This document shows, in pieces, positions 1 to 6,255 of a stretch of DNA of 7,959 nucleotides. Under the pieces are notes generated by a model. It was not told the origin of the DNA. It was given only the letters and a program-made list of their open reading frames with translations, and ran no database searches. Every line of letters begins with the position of its first letter. Positions within the stretch are counted from its first letter, which is position 1. The translations under genes and the position numbers were made by a program. The stretch comes from Rhodoferax sp. Lineage in GTDB: Bacteria > Pseudomonadota > Gammaproteobacteria > Burkholderiales > Burkholderiaceae_C. The stretch spans positions 1 through 7,959 of the forward strand of contig JAIFMR010000155.1 of assembly GCA_020048255.1 (NCBI GenBank). Reading direction: 5' to 3'.

Positions 1-72
1 AGTCCGACTGCTGTCGCTGCATTGAGCCCTACAGATGCAGTACCTGTCCTGGCAACTGAACCGGAACTGTGA
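1..72 (+). CDS. C-terminal end of an unidentified upstream protein (partial)
   Basis: Frame 1 is open from the first base and ends at a TGA at 70-72, giving 23 residues rich in Ala, Pro, Thr and Val and ending in TEPEL. The stop overlaps the ATG of the carboxyltransferase gene by one base (TGATG), the usual layout of translationally coupled genes. The fragment is too short and too low in complexity to name. In loci of this kind the upstream gene might encode a methylmalonyl-CoA mutase or an accessory protein, but nothing visible here decides it. The reading frame itself could be chance; the overlap is the only support. Confidence 0.5.
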   Translation, partial: SPTAVAALSPTDAVPVLATEPEL

Positions 73-1616
73 TGACCCTTCAAAATGACGCGTTGAACAC
101 GCTTTACACCCGGCGTGCCAAGATTACCCAGCACATCAGCCCCGAAAAACTCGCTGCCATGCATGCCAAGGGCATGTTGTCGGCCCGCGAGCGTATAGAC
201 AATTTGTTTGCTGTCGGCACCTTTCAAGAGTTGGGCATGCACGCCCACCACAATGCAGTGTCTTTCGGCATGGCCGGACGCGAGCTGCCGACCGATGGCG
301 TGATCACTGGCACGGGCTATGTGGGCAACATGCAGGTCGCGGCCTTCAGCCAGGATTTCCAGGTGCTGGCGGGCACCATGGGCAAGATGCAGGCACGAAA
401 GATCGTGCGCCTGATGCGCCATGCGCTGCGTGTGGGTGTGCCGATGGTCGCTTTTAAAGACTCAGGCGGCGCGCGGATTCAAGAGGGCGTGGATGCCCTG
501 TCGGGTTATGGCGATGTGTTTTATTACAACGTGATGCTTTCCGGTGTGGTGCCGCAAATTGCTGTGGTGCTGGGTCCGTGCGCCGGCGGTGCGGCCTATT
601 CGCCTGTGCTGATGGACTTTGTCATCATGACGCGGCACAACGCGTACATGTTTCTGACCGGCCCCGAGGTTATCAAGGCGGTGACCGGGCGCACCACCAC
701 CATGGACGAGGTGGGCAGCGCCGAGATGCACGCCTCGGTCAGCGGCAACGTGCACTTCATCGCCGAAGACGACCACCATGCGATTGCGCTGGTCAAAAAC
801 CTGCTGTCGTATCTGCCACAAAACAACACCGAAGACCCGCCGCACGACCTGTCCGTGCCGATCCAGGAAATGGTGGATGTCGGCATCCGCGACCTGGTTC
901 CAGACGACTCCAGTGATCCGCTGGACATGCACGCGGTGATTCGCCGGCTGGTGGACCGTGGTGAGATGCTGGAAGTGCATGCCAGCTTTGCACGCAATGT
1001 GATTGTTGGCTTTGCCCGCATCTCGGGCGTGGTGGTGGGTGTGGTGGCCAATAACCCGATGGTGATGGCCGGCGCTCTGGATCTGGACGCCGCTGACAAG
1101 ATTGCCCGCTTTGTGCGCACCTGCAATGTCTACAACATCCCTTTGCTGACGCTGGTCGATGTGCCCGGATTTTTGCCTGGCATTGAGCAAGAGCGCGGCG
1201 GCATCATCCGCCATGGGGCCAAGATGCTGCACGCGTTTGCATCGGCCACGGTACCCAAACTCACGGTGATTTTGCGCAAATCCTACGGTGGCTCTTATCT
1301 GGCCATGTGCAGCCAGGAGATGCGCGCTGACATGGTTTACGCCTGGCCGTCAGCCGAAATTGCGGTGATGGGCGCCGAAGCCGCCGTCAAGATTTTGTAC
1401 CGCAAGGAGCTCAAAGAAGCGCCTGAGCGCAAGGCTGAGTTGACCCGGCAGTACCGCGATGAATTTGCATCGCCCTATGCGGCAGCCGCCAACTTTTACA
1501 TCACCGATGTGATCGACCCGGCCGATACCCGCTGGACGCTGGCACTGGCGCTGCGTAAGACACTCGGTAAGCGTGAGCTGCGCCCGGGCAAAAAACACGG
1601 CAACATGCCGCTGTAA
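72..1616 (+). CDS. mmdA: Carboxyltransferase (alpha) subunit of a biotin-dependent acyl-CoA decarboxylase, probably methylmalonyl-CoA decarboxylase
   Basis: This 514-residue protein belongs to the PccB/MmdA carboxyltransferase family with two crotonase-like halves. The N-terminal half carries SGGARIQEG (131-139), GPCAGGAAYSPVLMDF (168-183) and TGPEVIKAVTG (196-206). The C-terminal half carries VDVPGFLPGIEQERGGIIRH (362-381) and RKSYGGSYLAMCSQEMRAD (402-420), and the protein ends with the family-typical KKHGNMPL. It should transfer the carboxyl group of an acyl-CoA to biotin on the carrier protein encoded two genes downstream. The length matches MmdA (about 510) better than glutaconyl-CoA decarboxylase alpha (about 590). 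No biotin carboxylase is present and membrane subunits follow, which favours decarboxylase over propionyl-CoA carboxylase. ATG 72 is preferred to GTG 69 because GGAA at 63-66 lies 5 bases before it and the upstream stop overlaps it. The substrate is inferred. Confidence 0.85.
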   Translation: MTLQNDALNTLYTRRAKITQHISPEKLAAMHAKGMLSARERIDNLFAVGTFQELGMHAHHNAVSFGMAGRELPTDGVITGTGYVGNMQVAAFSQDFQVLAGTMGKMQARKIVRLMRHALRVGVPMVAFKDSGGARIQEGVDALSGYGDVFYYNVMLSGVVPQIAVVLGPCAGGAAYSPVLMDFVIMTRHNAYMFLTGPEVIKAVTGRTTTMDEVGSAEMHASVSGNVHFIAEDDHHAIALVKNLLSYLPQNNTEDPPHDLSVPIQEMVDVGIRDLVPDDSSDPLDMHAVIRRLVDRGEMLEVHASFARNVIVGFARISGVVVGVVANNPMVMAGALDLDAADKIARFVRTCNVYNIPLLTLVDVPGFLPGIEQERGGIIRHGAKMLHAFASATVPKLTVILRKSYGGSYLAMCSQEMRADMVYAWPSAEIAVMGAEAAVKILYRKELKEAPERKAELTRQYRDEFASPYAAAANFYITDVIDPADTRWTLALALRKTLGKRELRPGKKHGNMPL

Positions 1617-1622
1617 ATCACC

Positions 1623-1961
1623 ATGAGCCCGTTTTATCTCTCGCTGATCAAATCGCTGCAAATCTACGGCATCGCCATTGTCATTGCCATGTTGGTGGCG
1701 GCGCTGATCAAGCTGATGGTGCATGTCACCACCCGGCTGGAGCAGCCTGTCCAAAAAGCCGACGAGGTTCCGATGGGCGAGGTTTGCCCGGTGTTTGAAG
1801 GTGTTCCTGAGGAAGACGTGGCGGCTTTGTCGGCTGCCATTTTTGCCATCATGGGTCCGCACCACATCTTGCACATTACCGAGGCGCGCCGTGGCTGGAG
1901 CAGTCAGGGCCGCGCGGCCCAGCACACCTCGCATGGTGAGCACCCCCGCGCCAGACACTGA
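1623..1961 (+). CDS. mmdD: Small membrane-anchor subunit (OadG/MmdD family) of the decarboxylase
   Basis: This 112-residue protein has one N-terminal membrane helix (about 13-34, IYGIAIVIAMLVAALIKLMV), a short linker, and a soluble tail with the OadG-like pattern AALSAAIFAIMG (67-78), ILHITEARR (82-90) and W-S-S-Q-G-R followed by H-T-S-H (92-104). In this family the small subunit anchors the carboxyltransferase to the beta subunit and stabilises the complex. It starts 6 bases after the alpha stop and has no recognisable Shine-Dalgarno sequence, so translation probably depends on coupling to alpha. Histidines cluster at 80, 81, 84, 101, 104, 107 and 112. The helix-plus-tail layout and position make the assignment fairly safe although the family is poorly conserved. 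Confidence 0.8.
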   Translation: MSPFYLSLIKSLQIYGIAIVIAMLVAALIKLMVHVTTRLEQPVQKADEVPMGEVCPVFEGVPEEDVAALSAAIFAIMGPHHILHITEARRGWSSQGRAAQHTSHGEHPRARH

Positions 1962-2012
1962 TCCCCGCGGTCACTTGCTTGTCCGGTGCCCGCGCAGCAT
2001 TTCAAATTCAAC

Positions 2013-2017
2013 AGGAG
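2013..2017 (+). promoter_or_regulatory. Ribosome binding site of the biotin carrier gene
   Basis: AGGAG lies 7 bases before ATG 2025. It is the only strong Shine-Dalgarno sequence in the decarboxylase cluster. It fixes the start of the biotin carrier at 2025 and rules out the upstream in-frame GTG at 1986, which would add 13 residues unlike the family. Confidence 0.8.
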
Positions 2018-2024
2018 TTCATCC

Positions 2025-2423
2025 ATGTCCAGACAGTTCAAAGTCACCGTCAACGGTCGAGAGTACGACGTTGCCGTGTTGGAAGTCACCCCCGGCAGTG
2101 TGCCGACATCGCTCGCCACACCGGGTTACGCAGCGGATGCGCCGCCAGCCGTGACGGCTCCCGGGGTCGCCGCACCGGCTCGCACCCTGGCCGCTGCACC
2201 CGCGCAGGCCGCAGGCGACGAGGTGGCGCAAATGGGCGGCGTGGTGGTTGAGGTCGATGTCAAGGTCGGTCAAACTGTCGCTGCGGGGGACCGCCTGCTG
2301 GTGATGGAAGCCATGAAGATGAAAACCCATCTGATGGCCAGCCGTGCCGGGCAAGTCACCCGCGTTCTGGTTGCTGCGGGTGACGCCGTTGAAGGCGGTC
2401 AACCCTTGATCACACTCCAGTAA
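2025..2423 (+). CDS. mmdC: Biotin carboxyl carrier (gamma) subunit of the decarboxylase
   Basis: This 132-residue protein has a short N-terminal beta segment (MSRQFKVTVNGREYDVAVLE, 1-20), a flexible Ala/Pro-rich linker (about 28-66) and a C-terminal biotinyl domain (about 67-132). The biotinylation motif EAMKM is at 95-99, so Lys98 should be modified by biotin protein ligase. The paired half-motifs GGVVVEVDVKVGQTVAAGD and GQVTRVLVAAGDAVEGGQPL are typical of the biotinyl fold. It shuttles carboxyl groups between alpha and beta, and the linker would give the swinging reach. It follows the anchor subunit after a 63-base gap that holds nothing but its own ribosome binding site. A free carrier without an attached carboxyltransferase domain matches methylmalonyl-CoA decarboxylase organisation rather than OadA-type oxaloacetate decarboxylase. 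Confidence 0.93.
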   Translation: MSRQFKVTVNGREYDVAVLEVTPGSVPTSLATPGYAADAPPAVTAPGVAAPARTLAAAPAQAAGDEVAQMGGVVVEVDVKVGQTVAAGDRLLVMEAMKMKTHLMASRAGQVTRVLVAAGDAVEGGQPLITLQ

Positions 2424-2449
2424 GCCGGCCAGCCAGACTCGCCACGCTC

Positions 2450-3655
2450 ATGGAACACCTCAATTTTCTCGATCTATTCCAGGGAATTGCCACCCTGGTC
2501 GCCTCCGAGCCCAAAATCATGGTCGGTCGCATCTTTTTGATGCTGCTGGGTTTCTTGCTGATTTACCTGGGTGCCAAGCAAGTGCTGGAGCCCCTGCTCA
2601 TGATCCCGATGGGCCTGGGTATGTCTGCTGTGAACGCGGGTGTGATGTTTCTTGACGGCGGCAAGGCGGGCACACTGTTTGTGGACCCGCTGATGTCCAA
2701 CCCCACCGATCTGATCAACATCATGCAGATCAACTGGCTGCAGCCCATTTATACCCTGACCTTCAGCAACGGCTTGATTGCCTGCTTTGTGTTCATGGGC
2801 ATTGGCGTGCTTTTGGATGTGGGCTATGTGATGGCGCGGCCGTTTCAAAGCATGTTCATCGCCCTGTTTGCCGAACTCGGTACGGTGGCCGTGTTCCCGA
2901 TTGCCGTGGCGCTGGGCTTGACCGAGCGCGAAGCAGCCTCGGTCGCCACCATTGGCGGCGCGGATGGCCCGATGGTGCTGTTCACCTCGCTGATCCTCGC
3001 CAAGCATCTGTTTGTGCCGATCACGGTCGTCGGTTACCTGTACTTGGGGCTGACCTATGGCGGCTATCCTTATCTCATCAAGTGGCTGGTGCCCAAGCAC
3101 ATTCGCGGCATCAGTATGGCCGGTGATCATGGCCCGAAAATCAGCCGCCCGCAAAAGCTGGTTTTTGCAGTGGTGGCCTGCACGCTGCTTTGCCTGCTGT
3201 TTCCGGTGGCGGCACCCTTGTTTTTCTCGTTGTTTGTCGGGGTGGCCGTGCGCGAGAGTGGCCTGGATTCGTTCACCAAACTGCTGGGCGAAACCTTTCT
3301 TTACGGAGCCACTTTCTTCCTCGGGTTGACTTTGGGCGTGCTGTGCGAGGCCAACACCCTGCTGGAGCCCACCGTGCTCAAGCTGCTGCTGCTGGGCATG
3401 CTGGCGCTGTTGATCTCGGCACTCGGCGGGCTGCTGGGTGGCTACATCCTGTACTTTGCCACCGGCAAAAAATTCAATCCGATCATTGGCATTGCCGGTG
3501 TCAGCTGCGTGCCCACCACGGCCAAGGTGGTGCAAAAGCTCGCCGCCGAGGCCAACCCGGGTGCCATTATTTTGCCGCACGCACTGGGAGCCAACATCAG
3601 CGGCGTGATCACCAGTGCCATCCTGGCCGGGGTCTTTGTCAGCGTGTTGCGTTGA
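2450..3655 (+). CDS. mmdB: Membrane beta subunit of Na+-translocating decarboxylase (OadB/GcdB/MmdB family), divergent
   Basis: This 401-residue polytopic membrane protein catalyses decarboxylation of carboxybiotin coupled to ion export in this family. Family landmarks are LDVGYVMARP (122-131), IGGADGPMVLF (168-178, with the conserved Asp172), GYLYLG (195-200), VRESG (267-271), NPIIGIAGVSCVPTTAKV (343-360) and ALGANISGVITSAILAG (378-394). Hydrophobic stretches cover most of the protein, with polar breaks near 66-96, 213-236, 266-284 and 361-372. Several positions differ from the usual family consensus as I know it: GNxxRESG reads GVAVRESG, MHAMGPNVAGVIGSA reads LPHALGANISGVITSA, GAMTDFGP reads GVLLDVGY, and the PP-containing loop after the AYSY motif is replaced. 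The presumed ion and catalytic residues Asp172 and Asn382 remain. The gene starts 26 bases after the biotin carrier stop, without a clear ribosome binding site. Ion specificity (Na+ or H+) cannot be read from the sequence. Confidence 0.88.
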   Translation: MEHLNFLDLFQGIATLVASEPKIMVGRIFLMLLGFLLIYLGAKQVLEPLLMIPMGLGMSAVNAGVMFLDGGKAGTLFVDPLMSNPTDLINIMQINWLQPIYTLTFSNGLIACFVFMGIGVLLDVGYVMARPFQSMFIALFAELGTVAVFPIAVALGLTEREAASVATIGGADGPMVLFTSLILAKHLFVPITVVGYLYLGLTYGGYPYLIKWLVPKHIRGISMAGDHGPKISRPQKLVFAVVACTLLCLLFPVAAPLFFSLFVGVAVRESGLDSFTKLLGETFLYGATFFLGLTLGVLCEANTLLEPTVLKLLLLGMLALLISALGGLLGGYILYFATGKKFNPIIGIAGVSCVPTTAKVVQKLAAEANPGAIILPHALGANISGVITSAILAGVFVSVLR

Positions 3656-3680
3656 ATCCCGCCAAGCTGAGCGATAAATC

Positions 3681-3704
3681 AAACAAACAAACAAATAAAT
3701 AAAC
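3681..3704 (+). repeat. AAAC/AAAT tetranucleotide repeat in the convergent intergenic region
   Basis: Six consecutive four-base units, (AAAC)3(AAAT)2(AAAC), sit between AAATC (3676-3680) and AATC (3705-3708), followed by a short CAGT repeat (3712-3722). They lie in the 80-base gap between the stop of the beta subunit and the stop of the convergent hslR gene. From 3674 to 3709 the plus strand has no G, so an mRNA from the left would be unstructured there. I see no stem-loop strong enough for an intrinsic terminator for either gene. The stretch could help Rho-dependent termination of the rightward transcript, or supply a U-rich tail for the leftward one. Confidence 0.75.
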
Positions 3705-3735
3705 AATCAGGCAGTCAGTCAGGACCCAGACTAGC

Positions 3736-4155
3736 TCACGCGGAGTCGATGGACGCACTCCAGCGGTCACCCCATTTGTCACCGCGCAGCTTGTCGGCGT
3801 CGCGTCGATCGCGCTTGGTGGGCCGGCCCTGGGTCAGGGTCAGCGCGGGCTCGGGTGCCAGGCGGCGCTGCTCGGCGGCTTGCTGGCGCAGCAAAATGGA
3901 CTCAGCGGTTTCCTGGAACAACAAGGCTGCCACAGGTGCCGAGCCACGCTTGTCGCTCACTCCCAGTACGGTCACGGTCCGGTGGGTGGGGCCGTTGCGC
4001 AGCACCACGCTGTCGCCGGCCTTGACCTCGCGCGCGGGTTTGACCACCAAGCCATTGACCTGCACCCGGCCTTTGTCGATCTCGTCGCAGGCCAGGCTGC
4101 GCGTCTTGTAAAACCGTGCGGCCCAAAGCCATTTGTCAATGCGCAGCTTCTCCAT
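3736..4155 (-). CDS. hslR: Heat-shock RNA-binding protein Hsp15 (S4 domain)
   Basis: This 139-residue protein begins MEKLRIDKWLWAARFYKTRS, the hallmark N-terminus of Hsp15, followed by an S4 RNA-binding domain over about 1-65 (IDKGRVQVNG and VKAGDSVVLRNG). The C-terminal tail is basic (GRPTKRDRRDADKLRGDKWG, 109-128). E. coli HslR is 133 residues, so the length fits. HslR binds 50S subunits carrying stalled nascent chains and helps recycle them after heat stress. The gene starts 7 bases after the peroxidase stop and has no Shine-Dalgarno sequence of its own, so it is probably translated by coupling as the last gene of the leftward cluster. Confidence 0.93.
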   Translation of the reverse strand: MEKLRIDKWLWAARFYKTRSLACDEIDKGRVQVNGLVVKPAREVKAGDSVVLRNGPTHRTVTVLGVSDKRGSAPVAALLFQETAESILLRQQAAEQRRLAPEPALTLTQGRPTKRDRRDADKLRGDKWGDRWSASIDSA

Positions 4156-4162
4156 GCGGGTG

Positions 4163-4765
4163 TCAGAGCGCCTTATCGATGGCCGCGACCAGGCCCTTAC
4201 TCTGCGGCCCGGTTAAGCTGCTGTAACTGTCAATGACCTTGCCGTTGCGGTCAATCAGGTACTTGTGAAAGTTCCATTTGGGGGTAGCCCCGGTCTCTTT
4301 GGCCAGCGTGGTGTATAGCGCATTGCGCCCAGCACCAGCCACCACGGTTTTGGAAAACATCGGAAACTTGACCGCGTAGGTGTTGAAGCAAAAGTCGGCA
4401 ATTTCCTTGTTGCTTCCGGGCTCCTGCTTGCCGAAGTCATTGGACGGAAAGCCCAGCACCACCAGACCTTTGGCCTTGCGGCTCTCATAGAGTGCCTCCA
4501 AGCCTTCATACTGGCCCGTGAAGCCGCAGAAGCTGGCGGTGTTGACCACCAGAATCACCTTGCCGGCGTACTGACACAGGTTTTGCGGTGCTTCGTCCTG
4601 CAATCGGTTGAACGTGTGTTGCAGGATGGCGGGGCAGGCCGCTTTGGCGGGTGCGGCGGCTGGCGTTGCGGCCACGGCTGCGGGCTGTGCCGCGGCCGTC
4701 ACTGACCAGACCAGTGCGCTGGCCGATACCAAGCAGGCCAGCAGTGAATTTGCGCGAAAAAGCAT
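4163..4765 (-). CDS. Exported glutathione-peroxidase-family thiol peroxidase
   Basis: This 200-residue protein has a signal peptide (about 1-26, hydrophobic core LLACLVSASALVWSV, likely cut after TAAA), an Ala/Pro-rich spacer (27-43) and a GPx thioredoxin fold. The peroxidatic Cys80 lies in NTASFCGFTGQYEGL. The family tetrad is complete: Cys80, Gln114 (KQEPGSN), Trp164 and Asn165 (WNFHKYLIDRNG). Cys126 (ADFCFNTY) aligns with the resolving cysteine of thioredoxin-dependent Cys-GPx enzymes, so a two-cysteine mechanism reducing peroxides outside the cytoplasm is likely. The usual FPCNQFG reads FPSNDFG. Cys44 and Cys64 are additional. The start at 4765 is chosen because GAGG at 4772-4775 lies 6 bases before it; ATG 4777 would sit on that site. 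The gene follows the kinase stop after 26 bases and precedes hslR by 7. Confidence 0.87.
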   Translation of the reverse strand: MLFRANSLLACLVSASALVWSVTAAAQPAAVAATPAAAPAKAACPAILQHTFNRLQDEAPQNLCQYAGKVILVVNTASFCGFTGQYEGLEALYESRKAKGLVVLGFPSNDFGKQEPGSNKEIADFCFNTYAVKFPMFSKTVVAGAGRNALYTTLAKETGATPKWNFHKYLIDRNGKVIDSYSSLTGPQSKGLVAAIDKAL

Positions 4766-4771
4766 GAAGAG

Positions 4772-4775
4772 CCTC
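4772..4775 (-). promoter_or_regulatory. Ribosome binding site of the peroxidase gene
   Basis: On the minus strand GAGG lies 6 bases before ATG 4765. It selects this start over the in-frame ATG at 4777 and gives a compact signal peptide beginning MLFRANSLL. Confidence 0.65.
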
Positions 4776-4791
4776 ATTCGATGATAAAAAT

Positions 4792-6255
4792 TCAGTTTAG
4801 CTGCAGCGCCGCATCTTTGCTGGTGGGTGGGTTGATGGCACACAGCGGCAGCCGCGCGGTGGCGTCCAGCCCCTGGATATGCCCGTGCACCACGCGGTTG
4901 GTCAGCTCAATCTGGCCACCCAGGGCGCGCGTGATTTCACGGCAAATGGCCAACCCCAGGCCAGAGCCCGAACGTGCTTCGCCGGCGGAAAACGGCTGGA
5001 ACAATCTGGCCTGCAACTCTGGCGAAATGCCGGGGCCACTGTCGCTGATGACCAGGGCCGCAAATTGCGCGTCGCGCAGCAGCCGAATGTGCAGCTTGCC
5101 GCCACGGGGGCTGTAGCGTATGGCGTTGTGCAGCAGGTTGCGCGACAGTTCACGCAGCATCCAGTCGTGCGTCTCAATGACTGCCGGCAGTGTTTCAATG
5201 TCAAAGTCCAGTTCGCGCTCGGCAATCAGCGGCGACAGGTCCAGCGCCACATCGCGCAGCACAGTGGCCCAGTCGATCGGGCTGCGGGCGTTGTCGTGCG
5301 CCAGTTGGGACACTTTGGCCAGCGACAACATCTGGTTGGCCAGCAGGGTGGCACGCTCCACCGTGTGGCTGATTTCAGTCAGCGCTTGGGTGGCTTCGAC
5401 ATCACCGCGCAGGGCCGACTGCACCTGCACCTTGAGCACGGCCAGCGGCGTGCGCAACTGGTGCGCCGTGTCGCGCACAAAGCGCTTCTGGTTGTCCAGC
5501 AGGTGGTTGAGGCGGCTCATGGTGGTGTTGGTGGCGTCCATCAGAGGCAACAAGTCCACTGGCGCATCGTGCAGAGGCAGCGGGGTCAGGTCATCGGCCT
5601 GGCGGTCCCGCAGCAGCTCACTCAGGCGCCGCACCGGGCGGGTGGCGCGCTGCACCACGCCAAACACCACCAGCGCGATCACCGTCACCAGTGCCAGCTG
5701 GCGCCACAAGGTGTCTCGTAGAATCTGGCGCGCTAAGGTGTGGCGCAGCTCCAGGGTTTCGGCCACTTGCACCACGGCCATGGCCCTGGCGCGCTGCATG
5801 GCCACGGGTTGCAGCAACACCGCCACGCGCACCGCATCGCCGCGGTAGGTATCGTCATAAAAGTCCACCAGCGCCGCATACGGGCCCAACTGCGGTAACT
5901 TGCCACGCCACGCTGGCAGGTCGTCAAACCCGTCAATCAGCGCGCCGCTGGTGCTGGAAATGCGATAAATCATGCGGCTGCGGTTGTCGGCCTCAAACAC
6001 CTCCAGCGCGGAGTAGGGCACGGTGGCGCTGAGCTGGGCAGTCTCGGCTTCACCGGTGGCGGTGATGTGTTCACCAATCGACTTGGCCGAGGCCAGCAGG
6101 GTGCGGTCATAAGCCGTGTTGACTGCCGCCAGGGCCTGGCGGTACAGCACCACCGTGTCCACCAGAATGAACAATGCCACAGGCAGCAAAATGCCCAGCA
6201 TCAGGTAGCTGCGCAAGGACAGCCGCTGGGGTGCTTTGGCCGGGGGCAGGCTCAT
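4792..6255 (-). CDS. Sensor histidine kinase, TctE/QseC type
   Basis: This 487-residue membrane kinase has a cytoplasmic tail, a first membrane helix (about 17-38), a periplasmic sensor region (about 39-183), a second helix (about 186-202), a HAMP-like linker (203-255), and dimerisation and ATPase domains. The H-box RDTAHQLRTPLAVLK places the phosphorylated histidine at 265. The N-box is NLLHNAIRYSP (373-383), the G1 box DSGPGI (405-410) and the G2 box GSGLGLAI (430-437), so all catalytic elements are intact. The sensor region, with AYDRTLLASAKSIGEHI (49-65) and a DDTYRGDAVRVAVLLQPV stretch (134-151), resembles the 2CSK_N domain of TctE-like kinases, some of which sense carboxylates. Its start overlaps the response regulator stop by 4 bases (ATGA), so the two are a coupled pair. 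The actual signal is unknown. Confidence 0.92.
   Translation of the reverse strand: MSLPPAKAPQRLSLRSYLMLGILLPVALFILVDTVVLYRQALAAVNTAYDRTLLASAKSIGEHITATGEAETAQLSATVPYSALEVFEADNRSRMIYRISSTSGALIDGFDDLPAWRGKLPQLGPYAALVDFYDDTYRGDAVRVAVLLQPVAMQRARAMAVVQVAETLELRHTLARQILRDTLWRQLALVTVIALVVFGVVQRATRPVRRLSELLRDRQADDLTPLPLHDAPVDLLPLMDATNTTMSRLNHLLDNQKRFVRDTAHQLRTPLAVLKVQVQSALRGDVEATQALTEISHTVERATLLANQMLSLAKVSQLAHDNARSPIDWATVLRDVALDLSPLIAERELDFDIETLPAVIETHDWMLRELSRNLLHNAIRYSPRGGKLHIRLLRDAQFAALVISDSGPGISPELQARLFQPFSAGEARSGSGLGLAICREITRALGGQIELTNRVVHGHIQGLDATARLPLCAINPPTSKDAALQLN

Noticed and set aside
69..71. GTG at 69 as start of the carboxyltransferase
   Set aside because: It sits only two bases after GGAA, whereas ATG 72 has better spacing and the TGATG overlap; the difference is one residue.
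462..1232. A 256-codon His-rich open frame antisense to the carboxyltransferase
   Set aside because: Mirrors the codon bias of the real gene, has no recognisable domain and no convincing ribosome binding site.
1986..2024. GTG 1986 as start of the biotin carrier
   Set aside because: It would read through the strong AGGAG site that serves ATG 2025, and the added 13 residues are unlike the family.
2474..3706. A 410-codon open frame antisense to the whole beta subunit gene
   Set aside because: Its product is rich in His, Gln and Arg with no membrane or domain pattern, while the plus strand encodes a clear OadB-family protein. It is a shadow frame from GC-rich codon bias.
3715..3735. AGTC...GACT hairpin as an intrinsic terminator between the convergent genes
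   Set aside because: Only four base pairs around an eight-base loop, and not directly followed by a T-run on either strand.
4730..4765. Possible lipobox LLAC near the peroxidase N-terminus
   Set aside because: The cysteine is at position 11 with no adequate hydrophobic stretch before it; the hydrophobic core continues past it to an AAA cleavage site, so an ordinary signal peptide fits better.
4879..5721. A 280-codon plus-strand frame opposite the kinase
   Set aside because: Gln/His/Arg-rich shadow of a well-supported histidine kinase with all catalytic boxes intact.
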